This document shows positions 63,180 through 64,000 of a stretch of 64,000 nt of DNA, piece after piece. Origin of the DNA: Flavobacteriaceae bacterium UBA1682 (GTDB taxonomy: Bacteria > Bacteroidota > Bacteroidia > Flavobacteriales > Flavobacteriaceae). The notes under the pieces are model-generated. The model did not search any database and was not told where the DNA came from. It saw only the letters and a program-made list of their open reading frames with translations. The position numbers and the translations under genes are program-made. The DNA lies in the NCBI GenBank assembly GCA_002320285.1, contig DCKE01000014.1, forward strand, positions 34,686 through 98,685. The letters are read 5' to 3'. The number at the start of each line of letters is the position of its first letter. Within the stretch, counting starts at the first letter, position 1.

Positions 63180-63711
63180 TTTTCTGAAACAAATCCCAGA
63201 CTACAATCCCAGCACTTACCGAAATATTTAAGGAATGTTTGGTTCCCAATTGCGGGATTTCTATGACTCCATCACAGCAGTCAATCGCTTTTTGCGAAAC
63301 ACCCTTAACCTCATTACCAAATACCAAGGCATATTTTTGATTGGAAACGGTTCTAAAATCGTTCAACATAACGCTATTCACAACTTGCTCTACAGCTTGT
63401 AAAGAAACTCCTTCTCTTTTTAATTTTTCCAATACCTCCACTACATCAGCAGCATATTCCCAAGCAACTGTTTCCGTAGCCCCTAAAGCGGTTTTATGTA
63501 TTTCCTTATTTGGTGGTGTTGCCGTGATGCCACATAAGTAAATCTTCTCGATCAAAAAAGCATCACTGGTTCTAAATACGGAACCAATATTGTGTAAACT
63601 TCTGATATCGTCTAACACGAGTATTAAAGGACTTTTTGTCGCGTCTTTAAACTCGTCTGTGTTTATTCTGTGTAATTCACTATTGGCTAATTTTCTCATC
63701 ATATCTGTCAT
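63151..63711 (-). CDS. TrmH/SpoU family RNA methyltransferase, short form
   Basis: 186 residues, only the SPOUT domain: motif 1 LDDIRSLHNIGSVFRTSDA (34-52), motif 2 LVFGNEVKGVS near 130 and motif 3 GTKHSLNISVSAGIVVWDLF near 158. It methylates a ribose in tRNA or rRNA with SAM; the target is not defined. Starts at 63711, 63702 and 63699 are all possible; homologues often begin near MRKLANSEL (63699). Convergent overlap with the folK-dNK gene. Confidence 0.92.
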   Translation of the reverse strand: MTDMMRKLANSELHRINTDEFKDATKSPLILVLDDIRSLHNIGSVFRTSDAFLIEKIYLCGITATPPNKEIHKTALGATETVAWEYAADVVEVLEKLKREGVSLQAVEQVVNSVMLNDFRTVSNQKYALVFGNEVKGVSQKAIDCCDGVIEIPQLGTKHSLNISVSAGIVVWDLFQKINASSSFVE

Positions 63712-63740
63712 AAACGCAAAATTAATGAATAATTTTTTAT

Positions 63741-64000
63741 TAGCCTATATACCTATATGCCTATATGCCCATTCGCAGATGCGCGTATTCGCAGATGCGC
63801 GTATTCGCCCTAACACGTACAGATGGATAAGCCTACCAACTTATCTCCATCAACATATCTGCATAAAAAAGCCTATTTGTCCATACGCACATACGCCTAT
63901 TCGCCCTTACACGTAAAAAGGGAGCTACCTTACAACTAATCTTTGTATACGCCTATTCGCCCATATGCATATACGCGTATTCGCCCATCAGCGTATCAGC
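63741..64000. repeat. Degenerate octamer tandem array, runs off the edge
   Basis: Three blocks of 8-nt units with consensus NNGCSYAT occur at 63741-63812, 63869-63916 and 63949-64000. Units include TAGCCTAT, ATGCCTAT, ATGCCCAT, TCGCAGAT, GCGCGTAT, AAGCCTAT, TTGTCCAT, ACGCCTAT, TCGCCCAT and CAGCGTAT. The blocks are separated by 56 and 32 nt of unrelated or decayed sequence. The first two blocks end alike, in TATTCGCCCT(A or T)ACACGTA-type sequence. No gene is seen; the array continues past base 64000. Confidence 0.8.

Noticed and set aside
63590..63916. 108-codon plus-strand frame through the octamer array
   Set aside because: It overlaps the TrmH-like gene start and translates the octamer repeats, so its peptide repeats are a by-product.
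1..64000. CRISPR array, prophage, IS element or integron
   Set aside because: No direct-repeat/spacer pattern, transposase, integrase or phage gene was seen; the tandem arrays at 54912 and 63741 have no spacers.

Overview
The window looks like chromosomal DNA of a member of the Bacteroidota, most likely family Flavobacteriaceae; I cannot name the genus. The evidence is the AT-rich sequence, promoters with the Bacteroidota -7 box TAnnTTTG, and clade markers: gldA and porT (gliding / type IX secretion), a lipoprotein BamA-like protein of TamL type, DUF5686, DUF2797 and GH3 proteins, an S46 dipeptidyl-peptidase, and folK fused to a deoxynucleoside kinase. Gene order (mreBCD-PBP2-rodA, coaX-OMP-lptC, ubiE-porT-rRNA methylase-tamL) is that of a core chromosome. 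I see no insertion sequence, phage, plasmid or CRISPR element.

Layout. 1-2.7 kb: 5' part of a DAHP synthase gene (minus, cut by the window edge), a TauE/SafE exporter with a DUF1634 partner, and gldA. 2.7-5.2 kb: two poorly recognisable membrane/lipoprotein genes, one with a homopolymer frameshift in its signal peptide, then an AT-rich gap. 5.2-9.7 kb: an AsnC/Lrp regulator facing a minus-strand dTMP/folate operon (thyA, 2TM protein, folA, a secreted protein of unknown function, deoxynucleoside kinase) and a bifunctional nuclease. 9.8-16.2 kb: etfBA, pdhB, a large DUF5686 outer-membrane protein, and pyrophosphatase. 16.2-26 kb: DinB, GNAT, ubiE, porT, an RNA methylase, tamL, fba, accD and a MacB/FtsX-type permease. 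26-34 kb: purH and the cell-shape operon. 34-43 kb: tRNA-Phe, coaX, an outer-membrane protein, lptC, a PpiD-like chaperone, fabD, a Bcr-type efflux pump and galE. 43-54 kb: a sugar aminotransferase, waaA, two lipoproteins, an M1 peptidase, a tyrosine phosphatase lipoprotein, an S46 peptidase, a small repeat lipoprotein and GH3. 54-60 kb: DUF2797, a short accessory patch with two orphan secreted proteins lying between an AsmA-like gene and a decayed copy of its 3' end, then the AsmA gene. 60-64 kb: sppA, folK-dNK, a second RNA methylase, and an array of degenerate octamer repeats running off the edge.

Themes. Envelope building dominates: murein elongation, LPS transport and Kdo transfer, outer-membrane assembly and type IX secretion. 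A second theme is nucleotide and folate supply (thyA, folA, dNK, folK-dNK, purH). The most unusual things are the period-8 array at the right edge, heptamer arrays beginning right at or just after stop codons (54912, 5682), the AsmA 3'-end remnant flanking the orphan gene pair, the poly-A frameshift at 4670, and an AccD without its zinc-ribbon cysteines. I did not find a convincing new multi-gene system; the closest candidates are the orphan pair at 55.5-57.1 kb and the octamer array.
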